From the NCBI RefSeq assembly GCF_000212375.1, contig NC_015501.1, positions 1,612,001 through 1,676,000 on the forward strand: 64,000 bases of DNA. The letters run 5' to 3'. Source of the stretch: Porphyromonas asaccharolytica DSM 20707. Its GTDB lineage: Bacteria > Bacteroidota > Bacteroidia > Bacteroidales > Porphyromonadaceae. Positions 35,955-45,222 of this stretch are shown here, one piece after another (within the stretch, counting starts at the first letter, position 1; each line of letters begins with the position of its first letter). The position numbers and the translations under genes were made by a program. Under the pieces are notes generated by a model. That model did no database searches and was not told the origin of the DNA. It saw only the letters and a program-made list of their open reading frames with translations.

Positions 35955-36848
35955 ATGATTTACTCCATGACAGGATATGGTAGCAGTCAGCTACTCCTAG
36001 AGGGTGTCACCTACGAGGTCTCGATCCGCTCCGTCAATAGCAAGCAGCTCGACCTCTCGCTCCGACTCCCCTCCATCCTACGAGACCGAGAGATAGAGCT
36101 TCGTGGTATCTTGATCCCTGCACTCTTCAGAGGCAAGGTCGACGTGACCATTCGCACAGCAGATAATTCGCTAGGCACCACCCCTCAGGTACAGATCAAT
36201 GCGCCCCTCCTACGTGCTTATTACGATCAGATCCATAGCGCCATAGAGGCAGAAGGGATTCCTCAGCCCGAAGATCTGACACGTCTCTTGCTCAGCTACC
36301 CAGGCGTCATCGTAGAGCAGGGCGAGACGCCTCTCACCGATGAAGATATGCAGCTGCTGCGCCAAGCTATCGGGGAGGCGGTTGATCAGTTTAACGCTTT
36401 TAGAGAGCAAGAGGGCGCATCGCTCGAGCGCATCTTCGTGGAGAAGCTAGACCGCATAGCGACCTTACTCGCAGAGGTCGATCCCTACGAGCAGAGCCGC
36501 ATCACAGACCTACGGAGCAAGCTCGAGGAGCGACTAGCCCAGCTCACCTCCATACAGTACGACGAGGCTAGGCTAGAACAGGAGCTCATCTACTACATCG
36601 AGAAGCTAGACATCAGCGAGGAAAAGAACCGTCTTGCCAATCATATCCGCTACTTCCGTGAGGTGCTGGTCCAGACAGGTGAGCCTGATCCCTCTAGAGG
36701 TAAGAAGCTCGGATTCATTGCTCAGGAGATGGGGCGCGAGATCAACACCCTAGGATCCAAAAGCAACAATGCCGCCATGCAGCAACTCGTCGTCCGGATG
36801 AAAGACGAGCTAGAGCAGATCAAGGAGCAAGTCCTCAACGTACTATAA
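35955..36848 (+). CDS. yicC: YicC family protein (putative endoribonuclease)
   Basis: A 297-residue protein with the YicC hallmarks: MIYSMTGYGSSQ at the start, SVNSKQLDLSLRLP, and a C-terminal DUF1732 region with FIAQEMGREINTLGSKSNNA. YicC proteins are described as RNA endonucleases. It lies 8 bp before the gmk frame, a common pairing. Confidence 0.93.
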   Translation: MIYSMTGYGSSQLLLEGVTYEVSIRSVNSKQLDLSLRLPSILRDREIELRGILIPALFRGKVDVTIRTADNSLGTTPQVQINAPLLRAYYDQIHSAIEAEGIPQPEDLTRLLLSYPGVIVEQGETPLTDEDMQLLRQAIGEAVDQFNAFREQEGASLERIFVEKLDRIATLLAEVDPYEQSRITDLRSKLEERLAQLTSIQYDEARLEQELIYYIEKLDISEEKNRLANHIRYFREVLVQTGEPDPSRGKKLGFIAQEMGREINTLGSKSNNAAMQQLVVRMKDELEQIKEQVLNVL

Positions 36849-36868
36849 AAACCTAAGTGCCAAAAGTT

Positions 36869-37435
36869 ATGTCACATCTCATCCTTATCTCTGCCCCCTC
36901 AGGCTCTGGCAAGAGTACCGTCATCAAGCAGCTCATGCAAGACGAGAGCCTGCGACTCTCCTTCAGCATATCCGCCACGAGCCGTCCACCACGAGGCAAT
37001 GAGCAGCATGGTGTGGAGTACTACTTCTACACGCCCGAGCAGTTCAAGCAGTTGATCGCCGAGGATCGCCTCGTAGAGTATGTGGAGGTCTACCCCGGCA
37101 AGTACTACGGCACGCTTCGTAGCGAGGTCGATCGGTTGGCTAGTATGGGACGCAACATCCTCTTTGACGTAGATGCCGTTGGGGCGATGCGCATCCAAGA
37201 GGCTTATAGAGACAAGGTCGTCAGCATCTTCCTCATGCCACCCACCTTTGCGGAGCTACGTCGCCGGCTTGAGTCTCGAGGCACTGAGAGCCCCGAGCTG
37301 GTCGAGGAGCGCATGCGTCGTGCTTCGTATGAGATCAACTTTGCCGAGCAGTTTGACCATACGGTGGTCAACGATGACCTCAAGCTTTGCGTCTCGCAGG
37401 TCGCAAAGATCATCCGTGACACGATCAGCCAGTAA
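36869..37435 (+). CDS. gmk: Guanylate kinase
   Basis: A 188-residue kinase with the P-loop APSGSGKST (residues 9-17), SATSRPPRGNEQHGVEYYF for GMP binding and ILFDVDAVGAMRI. ATG 36869 is chosen; an in-frame GTG at 36857 would add four residues with no family similarity. It phosphorylates GMP to GDP. It is convergent with tamL, with a 42-bp gap that holds no clear terminator. Confidence 0.95.
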   Translation: MSHLILISAPSGSGKSTVIKQLMQDESLRLSFSISATSRPPRGNEQHGVEYYFYTPEQFKQLIAEDRLVEYVEVYPGKYYGTLRSEVDRLASMGRNILFDVDAVGAMRIQEAYRDKVVSIFLMPPTFAELRRRLESRGTESPELVEERMRRASYEINFAEQFDHTVVNDDLKLCVSQVAKIIRDTISQ

Positions 37436-37477
37436 CTCTACAAGCTTTACAACCTAAGTTTTACAGCGAGAATGAAA

Positions 37478-39820
37478 TTAGAAGGGATAGCCTACTGCAA
37501 AGTGGTATCCAATGGAATTGGCAAACTTGGGTAGGTTGTAATAGCCCTGGCGTGTGGTCTCGAAGGGTAGGTGTAGCCCTACTCCAACATCAAAGCGGAT
37601 GACTAGGTAGTTGAGGTCGTAACGTAGTCCTACGCCAGAGCCGAGGGCTAGCTGCTTGAAGAAGTCCTTAGCATCGGTGATCTCTTGGAGTGATCCTCCA
37701 GGACGGTTTTCGTCGGGACGAAGCAACCACACGTTGCCTGAGTCGAGGAAGAGTGCGCCATGCAGATCCCCCGCAAGACGGAAGCGGTACTCAGCGTTCA
37801 TCTCCAGCTTAAACTCACCGATCTGATCCATAAAGGCATAGCGACTATTGCGTGGCACGAAGCGCCCTGGACCTATACTACGTACGGTGAAGGCGCGAAT
37901 GCTGTTTGCTCCACCTACGTAAAACTGCTCACTATACGGTGCCACCGTCATATTGCCATAGCTGTAGATAGCCCCCACGCCGGCTCTCAGGGCTAAGCTC
38001 TGGTTGCGATCGATGCCGTAGGTGTAGCGTAGCTCTGCTGTACCCTTGACAAACTGTGCGAAGGGGACGCCGAGGAGCTTTTTAGTCTCATGGTAGTTGC
38101 GACCTGCTAGCGAGTAGATCCCGTTGAGGATATTGCCAGCCTGAGAGATACCTAGATCGATGTGTAGGTGATGACTGCCTAGCCCTGTGAAGATATTGTC
38201 AAAGGTGTACTGGTAGCTCATCTGAGGAATGAGTTGGCTCCGCAAGCTTAGACCCAAGATAGGATTGTCTGTGATGACCTTCTGAAAGTTTTCGGACTGG
38301 CGAGAGAGTCGGTTGTAGTGTATCCTCAGAGGGGTGATCATGTGCTGATGCTGCGCATTGCGTACGCTATAGCTGGCGGTCAGTCCTAGAGAGGTGATCT
38401 GGAAGTAGCGTGCACGATTGAGCATAGAGGCAGATAGGGTATAGGTGGTCTGCACGTCGTGCGTAAGGTGCAGATCGTAGAGCCACGGCAGCAAGATGCG
38501 TGGAGCCTGTAGGTTGAGGTTAGAGCCTACCTCGTAGCTGTTGATGTCGGATATAGATACGTCCTGATTGCTACGAGTACGATTGGTCTGCCACTCATAG
38601 GATCCGTAGAGATCGAGCGAGAGACGCTCGCCACCCCCGAAGAGGTTGCGACGTCCGAGTGAGAGGTTGAGCCCTGGACCGATGAAGTTGTTGGACTTGG
38701 TCGTGAAGACCGCAGAGAGCGAGGAGTCCCACGGCTTGTCTAGCTCAGCGGTGATGTAGAGGTCGAGGAGGTTGTGCAGCGTATCACTAGCGACAAACTG
38801 CATGTCGACGTAGGAAAAGGCTCCTAGCCCCAGCAAAGACTGACGGGTAGACTGCTCGAGAGACTGCGAGTAGAGTTCGCCCGAGCGTAGCTGTACTCTA
38901 TTGGCAAAGACTGCGGGACGCACCCTCGGATGCTCTCGGTAGTGCAGTGTGATCCCCTTAAACTGCATCGTATCCGTCAGTGCGAGCCGATCGTCCTCTG
39001 TGAGTAAGACGTGTACGGAGCCTATGCGCCATGGCTCGAAGGTGTAGTTGGGGTAGCCACTCTGCTCTCGTACCTGCATATAGACTTTGCCTGGGGTGAG
39101 TAGGGTGTCTACCTGATAGACGAGCAGATCGGGAGCGTAGAAGTAGTAGCCACGGTCTCTCAGGTTCGTGACCAGCATGTTGCGGTCTTGGAGGATCTGA
39201 GCGAAGTTGAACTGGTCTCCCTTGTGTATCTTCGACAGTTCAGCATGATTGAGTATTTCCCCACTGCCTAGGAGCCATGGCTCCATGTAGCTAATGCTGT
39301 CGTAGAGGTAGGGTGCTCCTAGATCAGCTTTGTAGTAGACACGTGCCTGCAGCGAGTCGCTAGAGGAGCGTGCTATACTATCGGTCACGACTGCATTAAA
39401 GTAGCCGTGCTCGTGCAGAATAAATTGAGACTGCTTGGCACGAACATCAGGACGTACATCGCTAATGAGCTTGGGTTCTTCAGCAAAGAGTTTATAAAGG
39501 CGCTTACCGACCCAAGTACTGTCGTTGACAAAGCCATTGTAAAACCAAAGTCCGATAGGGATGCGAAAGCGAGAGCGAGCACTTCCGAAGAATGCGTCAT
39601 TGGGCGGTACATTAAGAACCTTCTCCATGTGAGATATAGCGCGATCTGCTGCGTCACTACCGTCGTCTCCGTTGATGCGTGTCTTGCCGATACCTATATA
39701 TAGTAGCTCACCCTCGGGTATGTGCTGTGTCACAGAGCAACTACTCAGAGCCAGTATGGTGCCGATGAGTAGGAGTAGCGCATGAGCTATGCTTGTTCTG
39801 CTGTAGAGATTACGGTTCAT
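37478..39820 (-). CDS. tamL: TamL: TamA-like outer-membrane lipoprotein (Omp85 family)
   Basis: A 780-residue protein with a lipoprotein signal (Cys28 after LALSS), POTRA-like repeats (about residues 35-400, HEHGYFNAVVTDS and LRDRGYYFYAP) and a C-terminal Omp85 barrel with the lid motif YVGGANSIRAFTVRSIGPG and the end FAVGYPF. Bacteroidota carry this lipidated TamA relative, TamL. It overlaps tamB by 4 bp (ATGA), so the two are translationally coupled and together form an inner-to-outer membrane bridge for envelope assembly. Confidence 0.9.
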   Translation of the reverse strand: MNRNLYSRTSIAHALLLLIGTILALSSCSVTQHIPEGELLYIGIGKTRINGDDGSDAADRAISHMEKVLNVPPNDAFFGSARSRFRIPIGLWFYNGFVNDSTWVGKRLYKLFAEEPKLISDVRPDVRAKQSQFILHEHGYFNAVVTDSIARSSSDSLQARVYYKADLGAPYLYDSISYMEPWLLGSGEILNHAELSKIHKGDQFNFAQILQDRNMLVTNLRDRGYYFYAPDLLVYQVDTLLTPGKVYMQVREQSGYPNYTFEPWRIGSVHVLLTEDDRLALTDTMQFKGITLHYREHPRVRPAVFANRVQLRSGELYSQSLEQSTRQSLLGLGAFSYVDMQFVASDTLHNLLDLYITAELDKPWDSSLSAVFTTKSNNFIGPGLNLSLGRRNLFGGGERLSLDLYGSYEWQTNRTRSNQDVSISDINSYEVGSNLNLQAPRILLPWLYDLHLTHDVQTTYTLSASMLNRARYFQITSLGLTASYSVRNAQHQHMITPLRIHYNRLSRQSENFQKVITDNPILGLSLRSQLIPQMSYQYTFDNIFTGLGSHHLHIDLGISQAGNILNGIYSLAGRNYHETKKLLGVPFAQFVKGTAELRYTYGIDRNQSLALRAGVGAIYSYGNMTVAPYSEQFYVGGANSIRAFTVRSIGPGRFVPRNSRYAFMDQIGEFKLEMNAEYRFRLAGDLHGALFLDSGNVWLLRPDENRPGGSLQEITDAKDFFKQLALGSGVGLRYDLNYLVIRFDVGVGLHLPFETTRQGYYNLPKFANSIGYHFAVGYPF

Positions 39821-42800
39821 AGCTGTGGAGTTTGGGAGGTTGAGGTTACGGTATCAGGTACGATGGGCGTAGCGTGTGATAGGCTATCCGAGGCGACCGA
39901 TACAGAGGTGCTGTCTGACGGTATCTTATCTAGTTCGTCAGGCTGCTTCTTGGGATCGGAAGGCTTTTCGGACTTTTTCTTCTTTTGCCACCACATATAG
40001 TTGCGAGGATCGAAGAGATCCACGAAGCGACGCGCTTTGAGCTTGACCAAATAACCAGCACCAGTCTCGGTTACTACGCCCTCGAGCATATTGTCGTTGT
40101 TACGTCTATGGAAGAGCGTGACATACTGTCTGCCCGCTTCATCAAGACGATACTCAAAGGTTACGTTGTCGATGAAGGTCTGCTCGTAGTTGGTCGGTAG
40201 ATTGCCCGAAGCTACGCGCCCGCCGATGACGAAGCGTATGCGATCATTGAGGAAGCGACGGCTGAAGCTGTAGGTATAGTTCGTCTGCTGTAGCTGCGAC
40301 TGATTGTAGCCTCCTAGCTCCATACCGAGAGATAGATTCGTCCCCTGGAGTAGCTTGCCCGTTAGGTTGTTAAGCTCACTCATGGCGACGTTGCTGAGTA
40401 CTTTCTCCATCGACATTTGTCCCATATCAGAGGCGAGGTAGGTACCCGACACGAGCATAGCTACTGCCTGCTTGCCACGCTCCTCTTCGCTCATGGAGGA
40501 GAGCTGAGTCTGCGTCTCTAGGTCTTCGGGTGCTGCCAGGTCGAAGGCGAGTGACATATCCTTCAAGTTTTCATCAGCCTTGATGGATACCTCAAAGTCT
40601 ACCTTATTGGTTGTCTCTCCTCTAGTCACGTCGGCACGTAGCTTTTGCGAAGCGATGAAGTGTAAGTAAGGATCTAGGGGCTCTCCACTCCAGACAAGGT
40701 AGCTCTCGGGATTAATGTCGAAGTGTCGACGTCCCACCACGGGGAACTCATACTGTACCTCACCACCATTGAAGTCGTATCGCCCTACGAGACTCATCGT
40801 GCCGAGTGGTGGATACTTCAGACGGAGGTCACCACCGCCCTGTATGCGTACGTAGTCTTGTCCACGAGAGGAGAGGTCGACACCTATCTGTACTGCGGGC
40901 TCGATATGGAGCGCCACAGATAGATCCATACGACCGAGAGATTGAGACCGACTCTTTTGAGGCTCCTCTACACTGGTAGTGTCGGAGAGATTGACAAACT
41001 CTACAACGCCCGACATATTATCCTGCGCCTTAATAGCTGCTTGAGACATGACGTAGGTCGCATTGGTACCTCCATGTAGCGTGACAGATCCAAGTAGTTG
41101 AGGTGCTGTCAGATAGCCCTGCAGGCGTAGGTCTGCAGAGAGGATAGCCCGGCCATAGATCGACTGCTTGTTGTGATACTTGCTGTCGATCACCTGTGCA
41201 TGGTCGGCATAGAGACGGAGGTCGCTCTTGAGAGCCTCTGGACCAAAGAGGTATAGCCAACCATCGAGGTAGAGAGAGGTCTCCTTGCCTTGTAGCGTTA
41301 GCTTGTAGTCCGTGAGGTTTAGTCGGCTCTGCTCGATATTCAGCGGACGACTATCAAGCGTGTACTGATTACCCGTCAGAGAGAGTGCGACAGATCCGTC
41401 GGTAATGTGTGGTGCTCCATTGAGAATAGGACTCTTAGGTGTCCCTGTCACAGCAATGGAGCCGTCAAGTGCACCAGCTAAGCTAATGAGATTGCCACCC
41501 ATGAAGGGGTTCGCTAGGCGTAGCGGGAAGGATTCGAAAGAAGCCTTCATATCGAGAGCCTCTGCACCCTTACGGCTATGGTAGATACCGTCTACGGTTA
41601 GTGCTAGATTACCATTGCTACTTACCTGAGCTGTGACATATTGCGAAGCGTTGTCACGAGGCTCATAGAAGAAAGCGACACTCACGTTGCCTAGATCTCC
41701 ATCCATGTAAGTCATGTCATTGACCGAAAGGTCGCCCGTGGCACGGTAGACGTTGTCCACACGCTCTATGCGCAGATCCATAAAGGTACGTCCACTCATA
41801 TCTGGTAGGCGCAGGATACGCGCTAGGTCGCTCAGCTCTAGTCGCTGTACGTTGCAGAGCAAGCTCTGTACATCGCTCGGCTCATCCAGATCACTATGCA
41901 GTGTGAGTTTGGCTCCTTGAGGATTCGTCAGCTCGAGGTTGGCAAAGATCTGGTTGTCCTCATGGAAGTAAAAGAGCGCATTGTCCTCATTCGCACGAAG
42001 CCGCTCACCAGCGAGATAGATATCCTTGTTGGATAGGCTTACACCAAAGCCCTGGGCATTGTAATAGCCACTAGCTCCTAAACTGTAGTAAAGCTCATGG
42101 TCTCGTAGCCAGTCGAAGTCTAGATTCATGGCCACAAGGTCTGTCTGAGCCGATCCGATGATCTTGTATGGTGGACGCTTGTCTTGTCGCTCCCCTTCGA
42201 GGCTTAGATCTATTTGTAGCAACGGATGCACATATCGCTGGGCGAGTTCTTCAGAGCTAAACTGATCGGAAAGGTCCGACAGGAGCAGCGGTCGCATAGC
42301 CTCAGAGGGCAACTGCTGGCTTACATGGGTAAGATGGTCTAGGAGTATAGGACGACTCGGGGAGAGTGTCGTCAGCTGGAGAAGGGCATTGTCACACTGT
42401 ATCGTGTCGTACTGTAGCTGGTGCAGCTCGATACGTCCATTGATCCCTAGCTTAGGACTGGTGAGTAGATCCGCATCGAGAGACTCTACAGAGACATTGT
42501 ACTTCTCTAGTAGTGATCGAAGCGGATGCTCTGAACCCATGTGTAGAGCTATGTGAGCATTGGGTAGGACGCCTATTAAGTCGCTGTAAGCGGTCAATCG
42601 GGGTGTGTCAAATTGATATTCCCCGGCCCACTTGGAGATGCCCGATATGGAGGTCAAGAGGTGGCTTAGACCCTCCTGCGTAGTGACACTCAAGTCGATA
42701 TCGTTGCCTCCGAGCTGTGCTAAGACTTGTGTTGTGTCACTAGCTAGGCGTAGGTCGATCTGCTCGTTATCTATTCGCTGTGAGCCGACAGCAAGGTGTA

Positions 42801-44736
42801 GACCTGAGAGCTTGCCATCGATCATGTGAGTCTCTGCAAAGTCGCTGTAGAGATCTGCTGTCAACCTCATGCGACCCTCCATGATACTATCGCTCAGCCC
42901 CATAGCTTGTAGGTCTAAATGAGAGACATCTAGATCTATCTTACCACCGAAGGAGGGCTGCCCACCAGCTGTGATAAGCGTCCCTGCAAGGTCCCCCGCG
43001 AGCTGTGCCGAAGGGTCGTTAGCCTGTAGAGAGACCGCAACGGAGTCCCCACGCAGAAAGCCATCGAGTGCGAGGTTGTGGAGCGTATAGTTTCGATAGT
43101 TGACCTCATCGAGGTCTACAGCAATGAGTCCATTCTTGTTTTTCGTTTTCAGGGACAAGCCTGTGCCATCTGCCTTGATCTTTCCCGAGATCACACCGAT
43201 CGAGTCTCGTGGCATAAACTGAGCGACATCAAGACCATCGAGCTGGCCGTCGATCTTGTAGCGCTGCTGATTCAGGGCATATAGTCCCTTGAGGGATAGC
43301 GCCCCCCTAGGAGTGCCTAGATGCAGATCTGCGGTGATCTGATCTCCGTGTAGTGTGCCGTCTAGGTCGAGATCCATCCTATCTGGTAGCGTCACAGAGC
43401 CTGACGCCTCGTCTATCCCAGCTAAGGCTAGGAGCAGTTTAGCCGCAGGCTCTGTCTGTATATTGCCTTGCAGAGAGGCTGTGCGCTTTTTCTCATCGAG
43501 GATGTCTGTGGCCTTGCCACTAGCAGAGAGTGTTATGAAGCCCTCTTGCTGTAACTCTAGATTGTATATATCCAAGGTCCTCAGCGAGCCTCGCGAGCGT
43601 AAGTCTATCGACAGAGGCACATCGGCCAGTTGCTTGTGAGCGCCCGGGCTATAGAGCATACTGTCTAGACTAATGCGTGTGTAGTAGTATAGGTCTTGTG
43701 GCGCTAAGGTCCCTTTGAGCTCAGCTGTGACAACCGCCTCTTCATCACCAGAGAAGAGATCTAGGGGCAGGATCAGATCGCCCGTCAGCTCGCTCGTAGG
43801 CGTAGCTAGCGAGAAGTTGCGCATGCTGATCACTTTGTCCTCTAGCTTAAAGTACCCACTAAACTGCTCCATCTGAGCTCCGCTCTGCTCTTGTAGACTC
43901 AGCTGGTTAATGTCCATCTGTACCAACCCATGCTTGTTGATAGCGAGTCCGTCTATATTTGCATGAGCATCATGATAAGACATGTGACTGTAATCCACAT
44001 AGGGGAGTCTTACGGTAGCTGTATCTCTTGCATAGGTTGCCCTAGTCAGGTCTACATCAATATGATCTATGAGTAGGTTAAAGTCTGGGATCTCCACCAT
44101 CACCTTGTCAATAGCACCACGATCGATCAGAGCATCTGTATGTACACCAGAGGGGTAGAGGTGTATATAACTAGCAAAGCGCGTGAGATCCACACGATTG
44201 ACATTGATACTCATAGGAGGTCCAGGCTCGCTACTCTCAGTAGTATCTGTCTGAGTGTACGCAAAGAACCCATCTGCCAACGAGACTGCTGCGATATCTA
44301 TATCCATCGAGCTCAAGTCTACCTGCACATGCCCCGCCTCCATATTACCTAGACGAGCATCGATACGGCTACGATTGAGACTATCTAGAGGCATCGCTAC
44401 GACGGCATCTTGTAGCTTCAGGTGAGGAGCTTCTATGCGCTTATTAAAGAGAGGCATCAGCGGCAGACTGGTGCGTAGCTCATCAACCCATATAATCGTG
44501 TCACTGCCCTCCGTGGCGAGTAACTTGTCGACACGTACCCGCAGCGGGAAGCTAATGCGCATCTCCTCGACGGTGATCTTCCAGCCTGTCTGCTCCTCGA
44601 GGGTATGTACGAGACGATCGACAGCCCAGCGCTGTACACTAGGCAGGTAGATCGACCCCACCAATAGTAGCAGTACTGTCAGTGGGACGAGGAGTAGGAT
44701 CCAAAAGAGTTTACGACGTCTTCGTACGGAGTTCAT
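39817..44736 (-). CDS. tamB: Translocation/assembly module protein TamB
   Basis: A 1639-residue protein: one N-terminal membrane anchor (residues 9-29), a very long beta-rich body made of repeated short strands, and a C-terminal DUF490 domain (about 1260-1580) with SFSRRFLNDRIRFVIGGRV and FIDNVTFEYRLDE. TamB spans the periplasm and partners with TamL or TamA; related proteins help move lipids between membranes. A Pro/Asp/Ser-rich tail ends the protein. Its probable promoter is flanked by the TTAGNNN heptamer array. Confidence 0.92.
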   Translation of the reverse strand: MNSVRRRRKLFWILLLVPLTVLLLLVGSIYLPSVQRWAVDRLVHTLEEQTGWKITVEEMRISFPLRVRVDKLLATEGSDTIIWVDELRTSLPLMPLFNKRIEAPHLKLQDAVVAMPLDSLNRSRIDARLGNMEAGHVQVDLSSMDIDIAAVSLADGFFAYTQTDTTESSEPGPPMSINVNRVDLTRFASYIHLYPSGVHTDALIDRGAIDKVMVEIPDFNLLIDHIDVDLTRATYARDTATVRLPYVDYSHMSYHDAHANIDGLAINKHGLVQMDINQLSLQEQSGAQMEQFSGYFKLEDKVISMRNFSLATPTSELTGDLILPLDLFSGDEEAVVTAELKGTLAPQDLYYYTRISLDSMLYSPGAHKQLADVPLSIDLRSRGSLRTLDIYNLELQQEGFITLSASGKATDILDEKKRTASLQGNIQTEPAAKLLLALAGIDEASGSVTLPDRMDLDLDGTLHGDQITADLHLGTPRGALSLKGLYALNQQRYKIDGQLDGLDVAQFMPRDSIGVISGKIKADGTGLSLKTKNKNGLIAVDLDEVNYRNYTLHNLALDGFLRGDSVAVSLQANDPSAQLAGDLAGTLITAGGQPSFGGKIDLDVSHLDLQAMGLSDSIMEGRMRLTADLYSDFAETHMIDGKLSGLHLAVGSQRIDNEQIDLRLASDTTQVLAQLGGNDIDLSVTTQEGLSHLLTSISGISKWAGEYQFDTPRLTAYSDLIGVLPNAHIALHMGSEHPLRSLLEKYNVSVESLDADLLTSPKLGINGRIELHQLQYDTIQCDNALLQLTTLSPSRPILLDHLTHVSQQLPSEAMRPLLLSDLSDQFSSEELAQRYVHPLLQIDLSLEGERQDKRPPYKIIGSAQTDLVAMNLDFDWLRDHELYYSLGASGYYNAQGFGVSLSNKDIYLAGERLRANEDNALFYFHEDNQIFANLELTNPQGAKLTLHSDLDEPSDVQSLLCNVQRLELSDLARILRLPDMSGRTFMDLRIERVDNVYRATGDLSVNDMTYMDGDLGNVSVAFFYEPRDNASQYVTAQVSSNGNLALTVDGIYHSRKGAEALDMKASFESFPLRLANPFMGGNLISLAGALDGSIAVTGTPKSPILNGAPHITDGSVALSLTGNQYTLDSRPLNIEQSRLNLTDYKLTLQGKETSLYLDGWLYLFGPEALKSDLRLYADHAQVIDSKYHNKQSIYGRAILSADLRLQGYLTAPQLLGSVTLHGGTNATYVMSQAAIKAQDNMSGVVEFVNLSDTTSVEEPQKSRSQSLGRMDLSVALHIEPAVQIGVDLSSRGQDYVRIQGGGDLRLKYPPLGTMSLVGRYDFNGGEVQYEFPVVGRRHFDINPESYLVWSGEPLDPYLHFIASQKLRADVTRGETTNKVDFEVSIKADENLKDMSLAFDLAAPEDLETQTQLSSMSEEERGKQAVAMLVSGTYLASDMGQMSMEKVLSNVAMSELNNLTGKLLQGTNLSLGMELGGYNQSQLQQTNYTYSFSRRFLNDRIRFVIGGRVASGNLPTNYEQTFIDNVTFEYRLDEAGRQYVTLFHRRNNDNMLEGVVTETGAGYLVKLKARRFVDLFDPRNYMWWQKKKKSEKPSDPKKQPDELDKIPSDSTSVSVASDSLSHATPIVPDTVTSTSQTPQL

Positions 44737-44828
44737 AAGCTAAGTTTGGTGCCATCTGAATAATCCAAAAACATCCTCGGTGTCTGATCTGCGTGGAGCC
44801 ACCCTAGGACGAAATGGATAGATGCGTA

Positions 44829-44836
44829 CAAAGGTA
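44829..44836 (-). promoter_or_regulatory. -7 box of the tamB promoter
   Basis: On the minus strand this is TACCTTTG, a perfect TAnnTTTG match, 93 bp before the tamB ATG. The -33 position would fall inside the heptamer array that starts at 44849. Confidence 0.55.
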
Positions 44837-44848
44837 CGAAAATAGGAG

Positions 44849-44953
44849 TTAGAGATTAGATGTTAGATATTAGAAGTTAGAGGTTAGAGGGGAGAGTTTA
44901 GAAGTTAGTGGTTAGTGGTTAGAGATTAGAAGTTAGTGGTTAGAGATTAGAAA
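44849..44953 (+). repeat. TTAGNNN heptanucleotide array, 15 units
   Basis: Fifteen consecutive 7-bp units fill 105 bp exactly: TTAG followed by AGA, ATG, ATA, AAG, AGG, AGG, then one degenerate GGAGAGT unit, then AAG, TGG, TGG, AGA, AAG, TGG, AGA, AAA. It lies upstream of tamB and starts in the spacer of its promoter, 12 bp beyond the -7 box. Short runs of the same heptamer lie beside array copies B and C. Confidence 0.9.
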
Positions 44954-44977
44954 TCATAGACGAGTAACCCTCGGTAG

Positions 44978-44999
44978 GGGCGGACCTATGTGTCCGCCC
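44978..44999. repeat. Short REP-like hairpin
   Basis: GGGCGGAC (44978-44985) and GTCCGCCC (44992-44999) form a perfect 8-bp stem with a 6-nt loop, preceded by GTAG. The same GTAGGGGCG core forms the terminator stem at 55411. The remainder of the 44737-45101 region shows nothing else beyond the promoter, heptamers and a G/C-rich stretch. Confidence 0.55.
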
Positions 45000-45072
45000 G
45001 TCCACGTCACCACCTGACTGCGCCCTCCGATCCACTCCGACCCACTCCGATACCTCAGACACTTCCGACTCT

Positions 45073-45099
45073 CTCTAATTTCTAACCTCTAATCTCCAT
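45073..45099 (-). repeat. TTAGNNN heptamer run, three units
   Basis: On the minus strand TTAGAGG, TTAGAAA and TTAGAGA lie just left of array copy C, matching the position of the heptamer run beside copy B. Confidence 0.65.
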
Positions 45100-45101
45100 T
45101 T

Positions 45102-45222
45102 ACATATCTTTACGGGGAAATTTGTCCGATTCTCTCCTTTCTCGAATATCCACGTGGAAAATCTCAAATCTCCACGTGGATATTTTTTATTTTCCACGTG
45201 GGCGTCATTCATTTCCTCCGAA
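45102..45222 (+). repeat. Left part of eight-box element copy C, split by the IS
   Basis: The left end ACATATC-TTT-ACGG starts at 45102. CCACGTGG boxes start at 45150, 45172 and 45194 (22-bp steps). The segment stops at CTCCGAA, where the insertion sequence begins; the rest continues at 47324. Confidence 0.9.
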
